A DNA stretch of 64,000 nt, taken from positions 868,001 to 932,000 of the forward strand of contig NZ_JBNJLT010000001.1 of NCBI RefSeq assembly GCF_050113635.1, given 5' to 3'. The first letter of the stretch is position 1; every line of letters starts with the position of its first letter. The stretch comes from Marinimicrobium sp050113635 (GTDB lineage Bacteria > Pseudomonadota > Gammaproteobacteria > Pseudomonadales > Cellvibrionaceae). Both the position numbers and the translations under genes were made by a program. A model generated the notes under the pieces. The model saw nothing but the letters and a program-made list of their open reading frames with translations. It made no database searches and was not told the origin of the DNA. Shown here piece by piece: positions 43,117-52,162 of the stretch.

Positions 43117-46047
43117 TTAGAACGTGTAACGAGCACCAATATTATAGCGCGCTCCATACTGATCAGCATGCTTGAACATGTTCTTGTAACGAGCGTACTG
43201 CCGTGGCGACTCGTCCGTTACATTGATACCTTCAGCGAAGATCGTCAGACCATCAAAGAACGGAAGATCATAGCTGACGGATATATCCACCTGCCCATAC
43301 TCCTCAGTGTAAATTGGAGTATTGTTCTGGCCCACGCCGTTCAAGAAAGTATCGCGCCAGTTATAGGCAATACGCGCCTGAAGCCCGTTCTTGTCGTAGA
43401 ACGCTATCAAGTTGGCTGAATCGCTCAGACCCGGCAAGACAAACTGGAAGTCAGTTGATGAGTTGTCAACGGACAGATCACCTGCAACCAAGGTCAGGTT
43501 AGCAATCGTACCAAACCCGCTATCGCCAAAGTTATGCTGTATCGCAAACTCAGCGCCCTGCAATGTCGCTTCTTCCATATTGCTGGGAGTCGAGATTTCG
43601 AAAGACGCCAGAGGATCATCACCAGCCTGGGTGATTGGACCCGAGGTACCCTGGTTTTGATTGATGCGATCAAACACCGCCGCATCAGTAGCTTCCAGGC
43701 CGTCATCGGCAAGCTGATTACGCGCCTCCTCAGCCCTGGGGCCTTGGAGCGGATCACGCAGATTCAACACCTCGGTTGGCACAAACTGCTCAACAATGAA
43801 ATTGTCCACTTTCTTCACGAACAAGCCCACTGATGCGTAGCTCGACTCGCCGTAGTACCACTCAAGGGACAGATCCAGGTTGTCGGAAGAGAAGGGTCTC
43901 AGGTTCGGATTACCCTGATTACCTGAACGCTCGCCCGGCTTTGGTCGATCCGTCACCGACAGAGTACCAATCATATTACCCAGGGTAGGCCGGGTAATGG
44001 ACTGACTGAAGCTGAAACGACCCACCAAATCCTCACGGATATTAAGCGCTACATCCAAGCTTGGCAAGAACACATCATAGTTACCGGTACGATTGGTATA
44101 GGTGCTTTCCGCAGCCAGGTTAGTACCCCACTCAGTTGGGTTCTGCCAGACAATCTGCGTCGGATCCTGCTGGAAGCTGTTGGAGACAATGTCCGTCTCT
44201 TCATAGCGCAGCCCACCCACCAGTTGAACAGGCATGCCAGAAAGGTCACCCTCAAAGTTGAACTGTACATAGGCCGAGGTAGTTTCCTCTGTCACACGGT
44301 GGTCGCTGACAGGGTTACCTGCGGTGTCGGCGCGCATCACAGTACCCTCTGGCGCAGTACCCCAGTCGGGAAGCGGCGACGCCGCATGATCTGCCCACTG
44401 CTGCTCGGCAATCGCTACACCACGCTCATAGTCCCATGTGTGGTACACAGGGATGTTGGTATCTCCACCAGAGAACGACGGGAACAGTCCAGCCGTTGGC
44501 AAGGTCGTGAACATGTCCTCGGGCCACAGGTCCTGGTTATCCGAGTACCAGCCCAAAGGCAGCTGCCCGGTGTTGTACGAACGCCAGCGGTTGGCAATCT
44601 CCGTATAAGCGGCGCCAAAGTCAATCGATACCAGACCACTGGTGTTGCTGGTGTCCCACACACCGCTAACCTGGAATTGCTGCACGTCAGACTCGTTGAT
44701 GTTAATGCCCGATTGTGCGAACAGGGAGTCGTATGAAGCGGCGGTGGGCACGCCATTTTCGACACCGACACCATCTTCAAGGAAGTCGATGTGCATGTAA
44801 GGGATTTCTTGACCGCCCGTCGCATCGTAGGTTTTTTGGTCAATTTCAACCGCCCCCAGAATCAGGAAGGCATCATTACCGCGACCAACCCCTTGGTTTG
44901 TACGAGAGGAATCGTGCGCATCCAGAGTCAAGGCCAGACTATCGTTTACCTGCCACTCGACATTGAAACCAATCGAGTCAAGCTCGGTTTCTGAGGTGTT
45001 GCGGCGGATGTTTGAGGCGTAGTCTTCCCCAGTTTCGGTAACGGAAACGAACGTTCCATTTTCATCGATAATACCGTCAGTCAGAGTCGCGCCAGTGTCA
45101 CTAAACCAGATACCGGTCCCGGTGTTTAAGGCTTCATAATCGACATCAATAAAGGTGTAATCCAGTGTCGCTTCGATCGTATCTGTAGGTGTAAACTGTA
45201 ATACCGCCTGACCGTTCAGCCGCTCGCGGCTGATATCGTCAATGCCGTAACCAAAGTTACGCGGGTAAAAGGTGGGACCGTCCGGATCTGCCCGATTATC
45301 TTCTACCAGCGACATATCGATCTCGCCGTTGTGGAAGTTGTTGCGCCAGTTATCAATATCCGCATTCACCAAGCGGCTGTCGCGTTCTTGGTAGGACAGG
45401 GCCAGTTGAGCACCAATGGTGTCATTTGCGAACGTATTGCTGATGATGGCGGAAATCTCCGGCGTGATGTCATCACCAACCTCGTTGGTGGTGTCCATCA
45501 TCCCCTTGGCGCCAATGGTAAAGTTCAAGCCCGGGTTGTCCAACGGACGAGCCGTCTTGACATTGACCATTGAGCCTATACCACCGGTCACATTATCCGC
45601 GCTGAAGGTCTTGTGAACCTCCACGCCATTGACCACATCGGCAGCCACATCGCCAAACTCGAAAGACCGGCTATCACCAGTGCTGGGCATTTGACGACCA
45701 TTCAACAACACAAGGTTGTAATCTGGACCAAACCCGCGAACGGTAATTCTACTGCCTTCGTTATTGTTACGATCAATCGATACCCCGGTAATGCGTTGCA
45801 GAGACTCTGCCAGGTTGGTATCGGGGAACTTACCGATATCTTCCGCAGAAATCGCGTCGACAACACCGCTGGAATCACGCTTGATATCCATTGCACGGGT
45901 CAAACTGGCTCGAATCCCGGTAACGACAACTTCCTCAAGCAGGGGTTCATCACCCTGAGCGTGAACGGCAGAACCGAATCCGCAAAGTGCACTGGCAGCA
46001 ACAGTGGAGGCAATGAGCTTTTTCTTAAAACTGTGTTTTTTCATCAT
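43117..46047 (-). CDS. TonB-dependent receptor (carbohydrate type)
   Basis: The 976-residue protein has AGAGGATAAG upstream, a signal peptide ending at VHAQG, and a TonB box (LEEVVVTG). The plug domain has KFPDTNLAESLQRITGVSI, GSRITVRGFGPDYNLVLLNGRQ and GGIGSMVNVKTARP. A 22-strand barrel of usual length ends in the terminal Phe of GARYTF. This matches the TonB-receptor class used for oligosaccharide uptake in Caulobacter, Xanthomonas and Alteromonas. Position between GH81 and GH3 genes suggests import of beta-1,3-gluco-oligosaccharides. Confidence 0.95.
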   Translation of the reverse strand: MMKKHSFKKKLIASTVAASALCGFGSAVHAQGDEPLLEEVVVTGIRASLTRAMDIKRDSSGVVDAISAEDIGKFPDTNLAESLQRITGVSIDRNNNEGSRITVRGFGPDYNLVLLNGRQMPSTGDSRSFEFGDVAADVVNGVEVHKTFSADNVTGGIGSMVNVKTARPLDNPGLNFTIGAKGMMDTTNEVGDDITPEISAIISNTFANDTIGAQLALSYQERDSRLVNADIDNWRNNFHNGEIDMSLVEDNRADPDGPTFYPRNFGYGIDDISRERLNGQAVLQFTPTDTIEATLDYTFIDVDYEALNTGTGIWFSDTGATLTDGIIDENGTFVSVTETGEDYASNIRRNTSETELDSIGFNVEWQVNDSLALTLDAHDSSRTNQGVGRGNDAFLILGAVEIDQKTYDATGGQEIPYMHIDFLEDGVGVENGVPTAASYDSLFAQSGININESDVQQFQVSGVWDTSNTSGLVSIDFGAAYTEIANRWRSYNTGQLPLGWYSDNQDLWPEDMFTTLPTAGLFPSFSGGDTNIPVYHTWDYERGVAIAEQQWADHAASPLPDWGTAPEGTVMRADTAGNPVSDHRVTEETTSAYVQFNFEGDLSGMPVQLVGGLRYEETDIVSNSFQQDPTQIVWQNPTEWGTNLAAESTYTNRTGNYDVFLPSLDVALNIREDLVGRFSFSQSITRPTLGNMIGTLSVTDRPKPGERSGNQGNPNLRPFSSDNLDLSLEWYYGESSYASVGLFVKKVDNFIVEQFVPTEVLNLRDPLQGPRAEEARNQLADDGLEATDAAVFDRINQNQGTSGPITQAGDDPLASFEISTPSNMEEATLQGAEFAIQHNFGDSGFGTIANLTLVAGDLSVDNSSTDFQFVLPGLSDSANLIAFYDKNGLQARIAYNWRDTFLNGVGQNNTPIYTEEYGQVDISVSYDLPFFDGLTIFAEGINVTDESPRQYARYKNMFKHADQYGARYNIGARYTF

Positions 46048-46146
46048 GGAGCTTATCCTCTAACGACAGCATTATTGTTATGACGATCAGCCTTTACCCA
46101 ACCGATCATTCCACGGTAATTATTTGCCCTAGGCCCTTCCAAGGTC

Positions 46147-46208
46147 GTCCCACTTTGCCGAAAAGGCCCAACATGGCCTGTCTCACTTTACGTTTCACAA
46201 AGCGAGAC
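46147..46208. promoter_or_regulatory. Operator-like repeats upstream of the TonB receptor
   Basis: GTCCCACTTT at 46147-46156 and GTCTCACTTT at 46180-46189 are direct copies, 33 bp apart. The second faces AAAGCGAGAC at 46199-46208, the inverse of GTCTCGCTTT, forming a 29-bp interrupted palindrome. The group lies 100-161 bp before the receptor start and just after the GH81 stop. The same motif recurs before GH3 and GH81. Confidence 0.6.
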
Positions 46209-46214
46209 ACCGCT

Positions 46215-48671
46215 CTAGCGCGGGTTTTCAGGCAATTGGCGGACTTCGAAGCGCCCCGGTGCGACGGTCAGGCGAACACCGTCCGAGAACACCACGTCGC
46301 GCTCCTGTTGATCGAAATTGTACGCGACATAGGTACGTTGTGCGCCATTACTAAAAACCACGGCGGCAGGATAATCCGCCGTCAAGGTCCCACCGCCGGA
46401 AAGCAGGTGCCCCAGCGCCTGCCATGTATGCACCCAGTGGTAGGTGTGGGCCAGCGTCTCCCCCTCTTCAGGCGTGTAGTCCATTCCGTAGGACAGCATA
46501 TCAGCCAACGCCGACTTAGCGTCCGTCATCGCCCAGATACTCCACCATATATCCCGCCATTGATTGTCCGGCAGCCCGGAAGGTTTGCCGTCGCCGGTTT
46601 CACTCAAACCCAGTGCCACATACTCCTGCAAGTAGTCAGGGTGCTGCCCCAGATACAGCACAAGACCATTAACCGGCAGCCCCTGGATACCCAGGGTGTG
46701 AGCCAGAGCGTCACTAAACCAGGTGGTCAGTACGTGTCCGCTGCCCCAGATGATGGAGGTGGTCAATTTGCCATAGGATTCGGGAAAGTTGCGATACTCC
46801 GCCGATTTTTCATGAAATCCGTCGATATCGTTCCAATATTCCCAAAACGTTGCTGTGGATGAGCTATGCAGGTACACCCCGCGATCCACCAGCTCGGGCT
46901 GGTCAGTGACCAGACCGTAAAGAATCATTGCCCCATACGCGTTGGCTGCCTCAGAGGTGGATTCGTTGTTGTTGCCCAACAGGTAATTGGCTGAGCCGGA
47001 GGCCCAGGAGAAGCCAAACGCCGGATCGAAATGACGCAAATAGGGAAACTGCGGGTCATCCCGGCCGGCGGCATAATCACGAATCAGCATTTCCACCATT
47101 GAGCCCCATCGCTCTTGAGAGCACCAGGCCGGGTCTACACGGCAGATTTCTGCCGCAGCTCTCACGAAATAGCCGTAATGAAAGTGGTGGTCATTGAGCG
47201 CCTGGTGCGAACCAAAGGACTCATGCACCCCCAGCAGGGTGTTCCAGCGCTTGTCGTAGATGAAGTAACGGGCCGGTTTGCCTTCCGCCCCTTCCCCGGC
47301 TGTAAACCAGTCTTCGAGTGCGAGTTTGAGGTCGCCGATCAGCTGATCGGCTTCTTTTCCCAGGCCGTGTGTGCGTGCCAGCAATGCAAGTTCGGCCACC
47401 TTGCCATACTGTTTGCCTGCCCAATACGTATCGCTGCGTGTGTCCCAGCTAAGGCGTCCTTTCGCCACAAACTCACGAATCAGCCTCGCCAACGTTTCGG
47501 AATCGTATTCTCCCAGGCCCGCCGGCAGGCCGGGCAACACCCCCACAAAGGGCAGGTGGTAGCGGAACCCCTGGGTTTCAGCAAAGCGCAACATTCCCCG
47601 GCTGCTGCGCACCTGATAATGGGTAAGCGCTTGCTCACTGTTCTTCCAGTGCAACGGCTGCAGCCCAGCCATGGTCTTCACCGGTCGATTTTGATACAGG
47701 TATTGGTGAGTGATCATCACCGAGAAATCCGCGGGGTCGACCTGATAATCCACACGCACTTGGTCCACCGGCTGATGGGCATATTGCAAAAAGTCCGCGA
47801 TCATCGCGGATGAGGGTGCCGACTCACCGGCTGGCAGCCAGGTCAGCGTGAAATGGCTGGTCTGACTGGAAATTTGCAAATCCCGCTCAGAGAGGCGTTC
47901 ATGGCGGATGGCTCCTTGCCCGGAGACCAGAAAGTGATTGCGCTGGCCCACCACACCTGTCCAGAGGCCAAGGGCATCGTCCTCCTCATGGAAAATGCCC
48001 GCCCCGTCCCCTTGGGCAGCGTGAGTTCTCAACACCAGTTCACCACGATACACGCTCAGGTACACATAGGGCAGGCCCTGAACGAAGGTGGCCGCCATCA
48101 CGGGCCGGTGGCCATCACGCCACTCCACAGTAACGGAGCCATCACTGTAGTCCCGCACAAAGGCATCCAAGTCCGCGTACAGACTATTAGCCAGGGCAAT
48201 CCCGTCATAAACCTCTTCCAGTGGCTCCGGCACCGGGTAGGTCACACCATCCTCCTGAACCTCCAGCCCAACCGGAATACCCATAATACGGGCGCCACGC
48301 TCGGTAATACGTGCCATGATTGGGTCCGGCGTGATATGGCCAATGCCCTCGGCATCACCAATCGCATGCGCTCCAAAGAAGGTGACATTTCCCCACCAGC
48401 GGTGGGCCATCACTGGTTTGCGGGATGCAGGGGGAAGCATTTGTGGCTGACGAGCGCTGGGCCTGACCAGCCCCTCACAGGAGGGCACTTCGGGGTGGAC
48501 GACGCCGGCGCTTTGCAATCGACCGCCAGGGTCCGCTGGCTCGCATTGGTAGCTTTGGGGGCTGATATGGTTTCCCACAGAGCCAGCCCCGTGTTCGCCA
48601 GCAGGCTTACAGGCCGACAATACCGCAAACGGCAATAACAACGCCCAACTGACTTTCAACACCCTCAACAC
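46215..48671 (-). CDS. Glycoside hydrolase family 81 endo-beta-1,3-glucanase lipoprotein
   Basis: The 818-residue protein starts with a lipoprotein signal (LLPFAVLSAC, Cys at 21). The GH81 catalytic core shows HRWWGNVTFFGAHAIGDAEG near 90, WNTLLGVHESFGSHQALNDHHFHYGYF in the middle and the acid/nucleophile region LLGNNNESTSEAANAYG. Length fits bacterial GH81. These inverting enzymes cut laminarin- or curdlan-type glucans internally. As a surface or periplasmic lipoprotein it would make oligosaccharides for the receptor and GH3 enzyme. Two operator-like palindromes precede it. Confidence 0.95.
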   Translation of the reverse strand: MLRVLKVSWALLLPFAVLSACKPAGEHGAGSVGNHISPQSYQCEPADPGGRLQSAGVVHPEVPSCEGLVRPSARQPQMLPPASRKPVMAHRWWGNVTFFGAHAIGDAEGIGHITPDPIMARITERGARIMGIPVGLEVQEDGVTYPVPEPLEEVYDGIALANSLYADLDAFVRDYSDGSVTVEWRDGHRPVMAATFVQGLPYVYLSVYRGELVLRTHAAQGDGAGIFHEEDDALGLWTGVVGQRNHFLVSGQGAIRHERLSERDLQISSQTSHFTLTWLPAGESAPSSAMIADFLQYAHQPVDQVRVDYQVDPADFSVMITHQYLYQNRPVKTMAGLQPLHWKNSEQALTHYQVRSSRGMLRFAETQGFRYHLPFVGVLPGLPAGLGEYDSETLARLIREFVAKGRLSWDTRSDTYWAGKQYGKVAELALLARTHGLGKEADQLIGDLKLALEDWFTAGEGAEGKPARYFIYDKRWNTLLGVHESFGSHQALNDHHFHYGYFVRAAAEICRVDPAWCSQERWGSMVEMLIRDYAAGRDDPQFPYLRHFDPAFGFSWASGSANYLLGNNNESTSEAANAYGAMILYGLVTDQPELVDRGVYLHSSSTATFWEYWNDIDGFHEKSAEYRNFPESYGKLTTSIIWGSGHVLTTWFSDALAHTLGIQGLPVNGLVLYLGQHPDYLQEYVALGLSETGDGKPSGLPDNQWRDIWWSIWAMTDAKSALADMLSYGMDYTPEEGETLAHTYHWVHTWQALGHLLSGGGTLTADYPAAVVFSNGAQRTYVAYNFDQQERDVVFSDGVRLTVAPGRFEVRQLPENPR

Positions 48672-48736
48672 AAGACCCCCAACAATGATTCATGCTTGTT
48701 ATGAGCGCGATCAGACGACATATTGAAGGTGATGTC

Positions 48737-48767
48737 GCCCCACTTTCCCCTACAGGAAAACTGGGAC
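48737..48767. promoter_or_regulatory. Operator-like palindrome upstream of GH81 (copy 1)
   Basis: GCCCCACTTT at 48737-48746 faces AAACTGGGAC at 48758-48767: a 31-bp interrupted palindrome, 66-96 bp before the GH81 start. The preceding GTCG matches the bases before the copies at 42103 and 46147. Confidence 0.6.
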
Positions 48768-48920
48768 CGCCCTATCTGGCCTCTACACCGGAGGCCAGAT
48801 TTTGATTATCTCCAAATTCGATTGTTGTAGAGCGCGCGACGCCTGCACAAGGCGAACACGGCCAGCGCCGACAGAACGTCAACGCTTCTAGCAAGATAGA
48901 CAGTCCGATCCACAACAGGT

Positions 48921-48950
48921 GTCCCACCTTTCTCCGCCTCCTAAAGTGAC
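48921..48950. promoter_or_regulatory. Operator-like palindrome between GH81 and chemoreceptor genes (copy 2)
   Basis: GTCCCACCTT at 48921-48930 faces AAAGTGAC at 48943-48950. It lies about 250 bp before GH81 and 132 bp before the divergent chemoreceptor. The rest of the 410-bp gap (48672-49081) shows no gene; promoters for both directions are expected there. Confidence 0.55.
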
Positions 48951-49081
48951 AAGAATGGAAGCCGCAACCAGGCGTTCGTCAGCGGCCTGCCCTCCAGTGG
49001 GCGTTGACGCATTTTTCTTCCGCTGTCACAAAACTGTCACCGCAAATTTCTACAGTGCCCCTTTATAGGAACGAGGTCTGT

Positions 49082-51331
49082 ATGAAAATTGCCAGTCGTC
49101 TCATGCTGGGTGCCACCTTGCTCACTGCATTGGCGGTCATCGGCTCCTCGGGTGTGACCGGCTGGTGGGCAATGAACCACAGCTCCCGCGCGGTTTCCGA
49201 AGCGCTGGAGCGGCAGTTTCTGTCCATCGCCGCCGGCCGGGAGAACGCCCTGCATCAGCAGTTCGAGCATTTCAGCGAATTACTGCAATCGCAAGCCCAC
49301 AACCGTATGACGCAAGACGCTCTCTACCGGTTTGTGCGGCCCTTCGACTCCTATCGCTATGAAGTACCGTTTACCGACGAGGCCACGCTACGCGAACAGT
49401 TGGCACAGTGGTATAAAGAGCAGTATGCCCCCTTTTATCGTCGGGCCTCTGGCGGCACGGCACCAGACTGGCAAGCCTGGCTGGACGCCATGCGCTACGA
49501 AGCGTTACTGATTCAGCACTACTACCTGCAAACCAACCCCGACGGCCCCGGTCACTTCGAGAGCCTGGAAGATCGCGAAGACGGCACGATCTACACCCAG
49601 CAGCACCGCCTGTATCACGCCAGTTTTCGGGATCTGGCCCAGCGCTTCGGATTCAGCGATTTGATGTTGATTGACCGCGAGGGGGAACGGGTCATTTATT
49701 CCGTTCGCAAAGGCCCCCATCTGGGAACATCTCTTAAAACGGGCCCGTTCAACGCCACCCATTTAGCGACTCTGGTACAGCAGTTACGGGAAGCACCTCC
49801 GGCCAAATCCATGCTGTCCAGGTTATCCGCCTCCCCGTTTCACCGGGGCCAGCCCGTGTTCTACCTCGGGCTCAGCGTTTTACACGATCAGCTCAGTCCA
49901 GACCAACCCACTGGCTATCTGGTGGCAGAGATTCCCGTCGAGGAACTGACAAAAACCGTCACGCTGAACGGTCAGTGGGAATCACTGGGGCTGGGCGATA
50001 GCGGGCAGGCCTATCTCGTCACCCCCGGCGGCCAACTGGCCACCCAGCCACGTGCCGGATTTCCGGTAGAGAACCCCAAAGCCCTGGAACCGGTGCGCGC
50101 CGCCCTGCGGGGAGAGCAAGGGCTGGGCGAAGCGACCGACCCCAACGGCCAGCATCAGCTCTACGCCTGGAAGCCCTTGCGCCTGGGCTCGGAAAGCTAC
50201 GCCCTGATTGTTCAACAGTCGCCCGAAGAGGTGTTTTCCAGCCTCGACGCACTGCGCACCACGATTGTGAGCAGCGCGTTTACCAGCTCGGTCATTCTGG
50301 TCGGACTCGCGCTTCTGGGAGCCTGGGCGTTCTCCAGGGTGCTGAGCCGTCCTCTGGTTCGACTGGCCGGGCAAATTGACCGAGCCACCCGCGAGCGGGA
50401 CCTGACTTTATTGTTCGACGACCAGCGCGGCGATGAAATCGGCGATATCAGCCGCAGCCTGTCCACCCTCTTTGAGCAACTGCGCGAAACGCTGGCCGAA
50501 GTGAGCGATGCCATACGCCACGCGGCGGCCGCCGCCCATGAGAATGCCGACACCAGCGCACAAAGCCGCACCGAGGTGCGGCAACAGCAATCCGGCATGA
50601 ACGCGCTGGATGCGGCAATTGGTGAGGCCGGCCACTCTCTGGAGTCCATCGGCGACGAGTTGAGTCACATCTCTCAGCGTGTCGATGAAGCCGCTGGTTT
50701 TGCCGAGCAAGGGCGCGCGCAGGTGACGGGCGCGGCGCGGCAGGTAGAGCAATTGCGCGGGCAAATCCTGAGCTCTGATACCAGCATGGGGGATCTGACC
50801 AAAGCGGCGGATGACATCGTGGCCGTCGTCGACACCATCAAGAATGTGGCCGAACAAACCAATCTACTGGCCCTGAATGCCGCCATTGAGGCCGCTCGTG
50901 CCGGCGAGCAAGGTCGGGGCTTCGCCGTGGTCGCCGATGAGGTTCGACGGCTCTCCGCCAGCACCCAGGATGCCACCGTGGAGATACAGTCTCTGGTGGA
51001 TCGCCTACGCGATACAGTCACCTTTACCGCCCAAGGATTCCAGGCCGAACAGGAAAGTGCCCAACTCTGCGTTCAGCAAACATTGGAAGCAGAGCGTGTG
51101 CTGGAGCGTATTTACGAAACCGTCACCGACGCACGCACGATTACCGATGGCTTGCAAACCCGTTCGCGGGATGAGCATCACAGAGCAGAGCGGCTACGCC
51201 AACGCCTGCAAGACATGATTGCACGGGTAGAGGACACCGACCAGGCGATTGCCCGCCTGGCCGACAGCGCCGAGTCTCAACAACGAATGACCCAACGCAC
51301 CCTCAAGCTGACCAGCGACATTAAGGTTTAA
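49082..51331 (+). CDS. Methyl-accepting chemotaxis protein with large periplasmic sensor
   Basis: The ATG at 49082 gives 749 residues; upstream in-frame codons are unlikely to be used. One membrane helix (about 6-28), a periplasmic domain of about 360 residues (two-lobed Cache-like, ending LGLGDSGQAYLVTPGG and YAWKPL), then a second helix near 395-418. HAMP and the signalling domain follow, with the conserved hairpin NLLALNAAIEAARAGEQGRG near 595. No CheR-binding pentapeptide is at the end. It diverges from GH81 across a shared operator-like site. It overlaps the convergent reductase gene by 11 bp. Confidence 0.93.
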   Translation: MKIASRLMLGATLLTALAVIGSSGVTGWWAMNHSSRAVSEALERQFLSIAAGRENALHQQFEHFSELLQSQAHNRMTQDALYRFVRPFDSYRYEVPFTDEATLREQLAQWYKEQYAPFYRRASGGTAPDWQAWLDAMRYEALLIQHYYLQTNPDGPGHFESLEDREDGTIYTQQHRLYHASFRDLAQRFGFSDLMLIDREGERVIYSVRKGPHLGTSLKTGPFNATHLATLVQQLREAPPAKSMLSRLSASPFHRGQPVFYLGLSVLHDQLSPDQPTGYLVAEIPVEELTKTVTLNGQWESLGLGDSGQAYLVTPGGQLATQPRAGFPVENPKALEPVRAALRGEQGLGEATDPNGQHQLYAWKPLRLGSESYALIVQQSPEEVFSSLDALRTTIVSSAFTSSVILVGLALLGAWAFSRVLSRPLVRLAGQIDRATRERDLTLLFDDQRGDEIGDISRSLSTLFEQLRETLAEVSDAIRHAAAAAHENADTSAQSRTEVRQQQSGMNALDAAIGEAGHSLESIGDELSHISQRVDEAAGFAEQGRAQVTGAARQVEQLRGQILSSDTSMGDLTKAADDIVAVVDTIKNVAEQTNLLALNAAIEAARAGEQGRGFAVVADEVRRLSASTQDATVEIQSLVDRLRDTVTFTAQGFQAEQESAQLCVQQTLEAERVLERIYETVTDARTITDGLQTRSRDEHHRAERLRQRLQDMIARVEDTDQAIARLADSAESQQRMTQRTLKLTSDIKV

Positions 51332-51896
51332 GCGCCGACAGCGTTTTCACCAGCGTTTGTGTCAAGCTGTCCAGTCGAGCCTGTAGCCCCTCATCTTTCA
51401 AGGCGCCCCGCTCATCAAACGCCTGATGAGCTTGAGGCACCGCCAGCTGTCCCGGCAACAGCGTTACGCCCAGGTTGCCTAAAAACTGACGCGCCGAGGC
51501 CAAACTGCGGATGCCGCCCATCGGACCGGGCGAGGCCGACATTAGCACACCATATTTCCCGCCGAACAGCGCCAGGCCGCTCTCATCGCCATCTTTACGA
51601 GAGAGCCAGTCCAGTGTGTTAACCAGCAACGGCGTGACAAACCCATTGTATTCGGGTGAAGCGATCAGCAAACCATCGTGCTCCCGCAGCAATTTGCGCA
51701 GCGGCCGCGAGGCTTCCGGCACCCCTTGCTCGGCCTCCAGATCCCCGTGGTAGATAGGCAGTGGATAGTCATTCAGGTCCACAAAAGTGACGTGGGCGCC
51801 CGCCCGCTCGGCGCTATCGGCGGCAGCGCGCACCAGACGCTTGTTGAGTGAGTCTTGACGGGCACTGCCCGCCAGGGCCAACAACGTTACAGACAT
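51321..51896 (-). CDS. NADPH-dependent FMN reductase family protein
   Basis: The ATG at 51896 has GGAGG nine bases upstream (191 residues). A flavodoxin-like fold shows LALAGSARQDSLNKRLV (phosphate loop), DLNDYPLPIYHGDLE, and the flavin-binding SPEYNGFVTPLLVNTLDWLS. It resembles chromate/quinone reductases such as ChrR/YieF and SsuE-type enzymes. Likely roles are quinone, azo or FMN reduction with NAD(P)H; the exact substrate cannot be read. It converges on the chemoreceptor gene. Confidence 0.9.
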   Translation of the reverse strand: MSVTLLALAGSARQDSLNKRLVRAAADSAERAGAHVTFVDLNDYPLPIYHGDLEAEQGVPEASRPLRKLLREHDGLLIASPEYNGFVTPLLVNTLDWLSRKDGDESGLALFGGKYGVLMSASPGPMGGIRSLASARQFLGNLGVTLLPGQLAVPQAHQAFDERGALKDEGLQARLDSLTQTLVKTLSALKP

Positions 51897-52050
51897 CGGG
51901 GAAAGCCTCCAGGTCAGTTGCATAGCAGAAGCCCCGCTTGCGCAAAGGCGAGCCCATTATAGGGTATCGCGTCGCCGGGCATGAATCCCGGTGAACCGCC
52001 GCAGGCGCTGCTTTCATCTTGTGGTTGAAATTTAAACAAAACAGGCGTAT

Positions 52051-52070
52051 TTTGGACAACGTTGTCTAAA
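52051..52070. promoter_or_regulatory. LacI-type operator-like palindrome upstream of second chemoreceptor
   Basis: GACAACGTTGTC at 52055-52066 is a perfect 12-bp palindrome with a central CG. TTT/AAA flanks extend it to 20 bp with one mismatched pair. This form matches LacI-family operators. It lies about 97 bp before the chemoreceptor start and about 160 bp before the FMN reductase start. Confidence 0.45.
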
Positions 52071-52162
52071 GGTTGTCCCATTACCACCGATAAACGAATA
52101 AGCCGATGAACAAATAAAAGGGTACAGGCAAACCCCCTGTGCCGCCGAGCGAGGTTTCTCCC

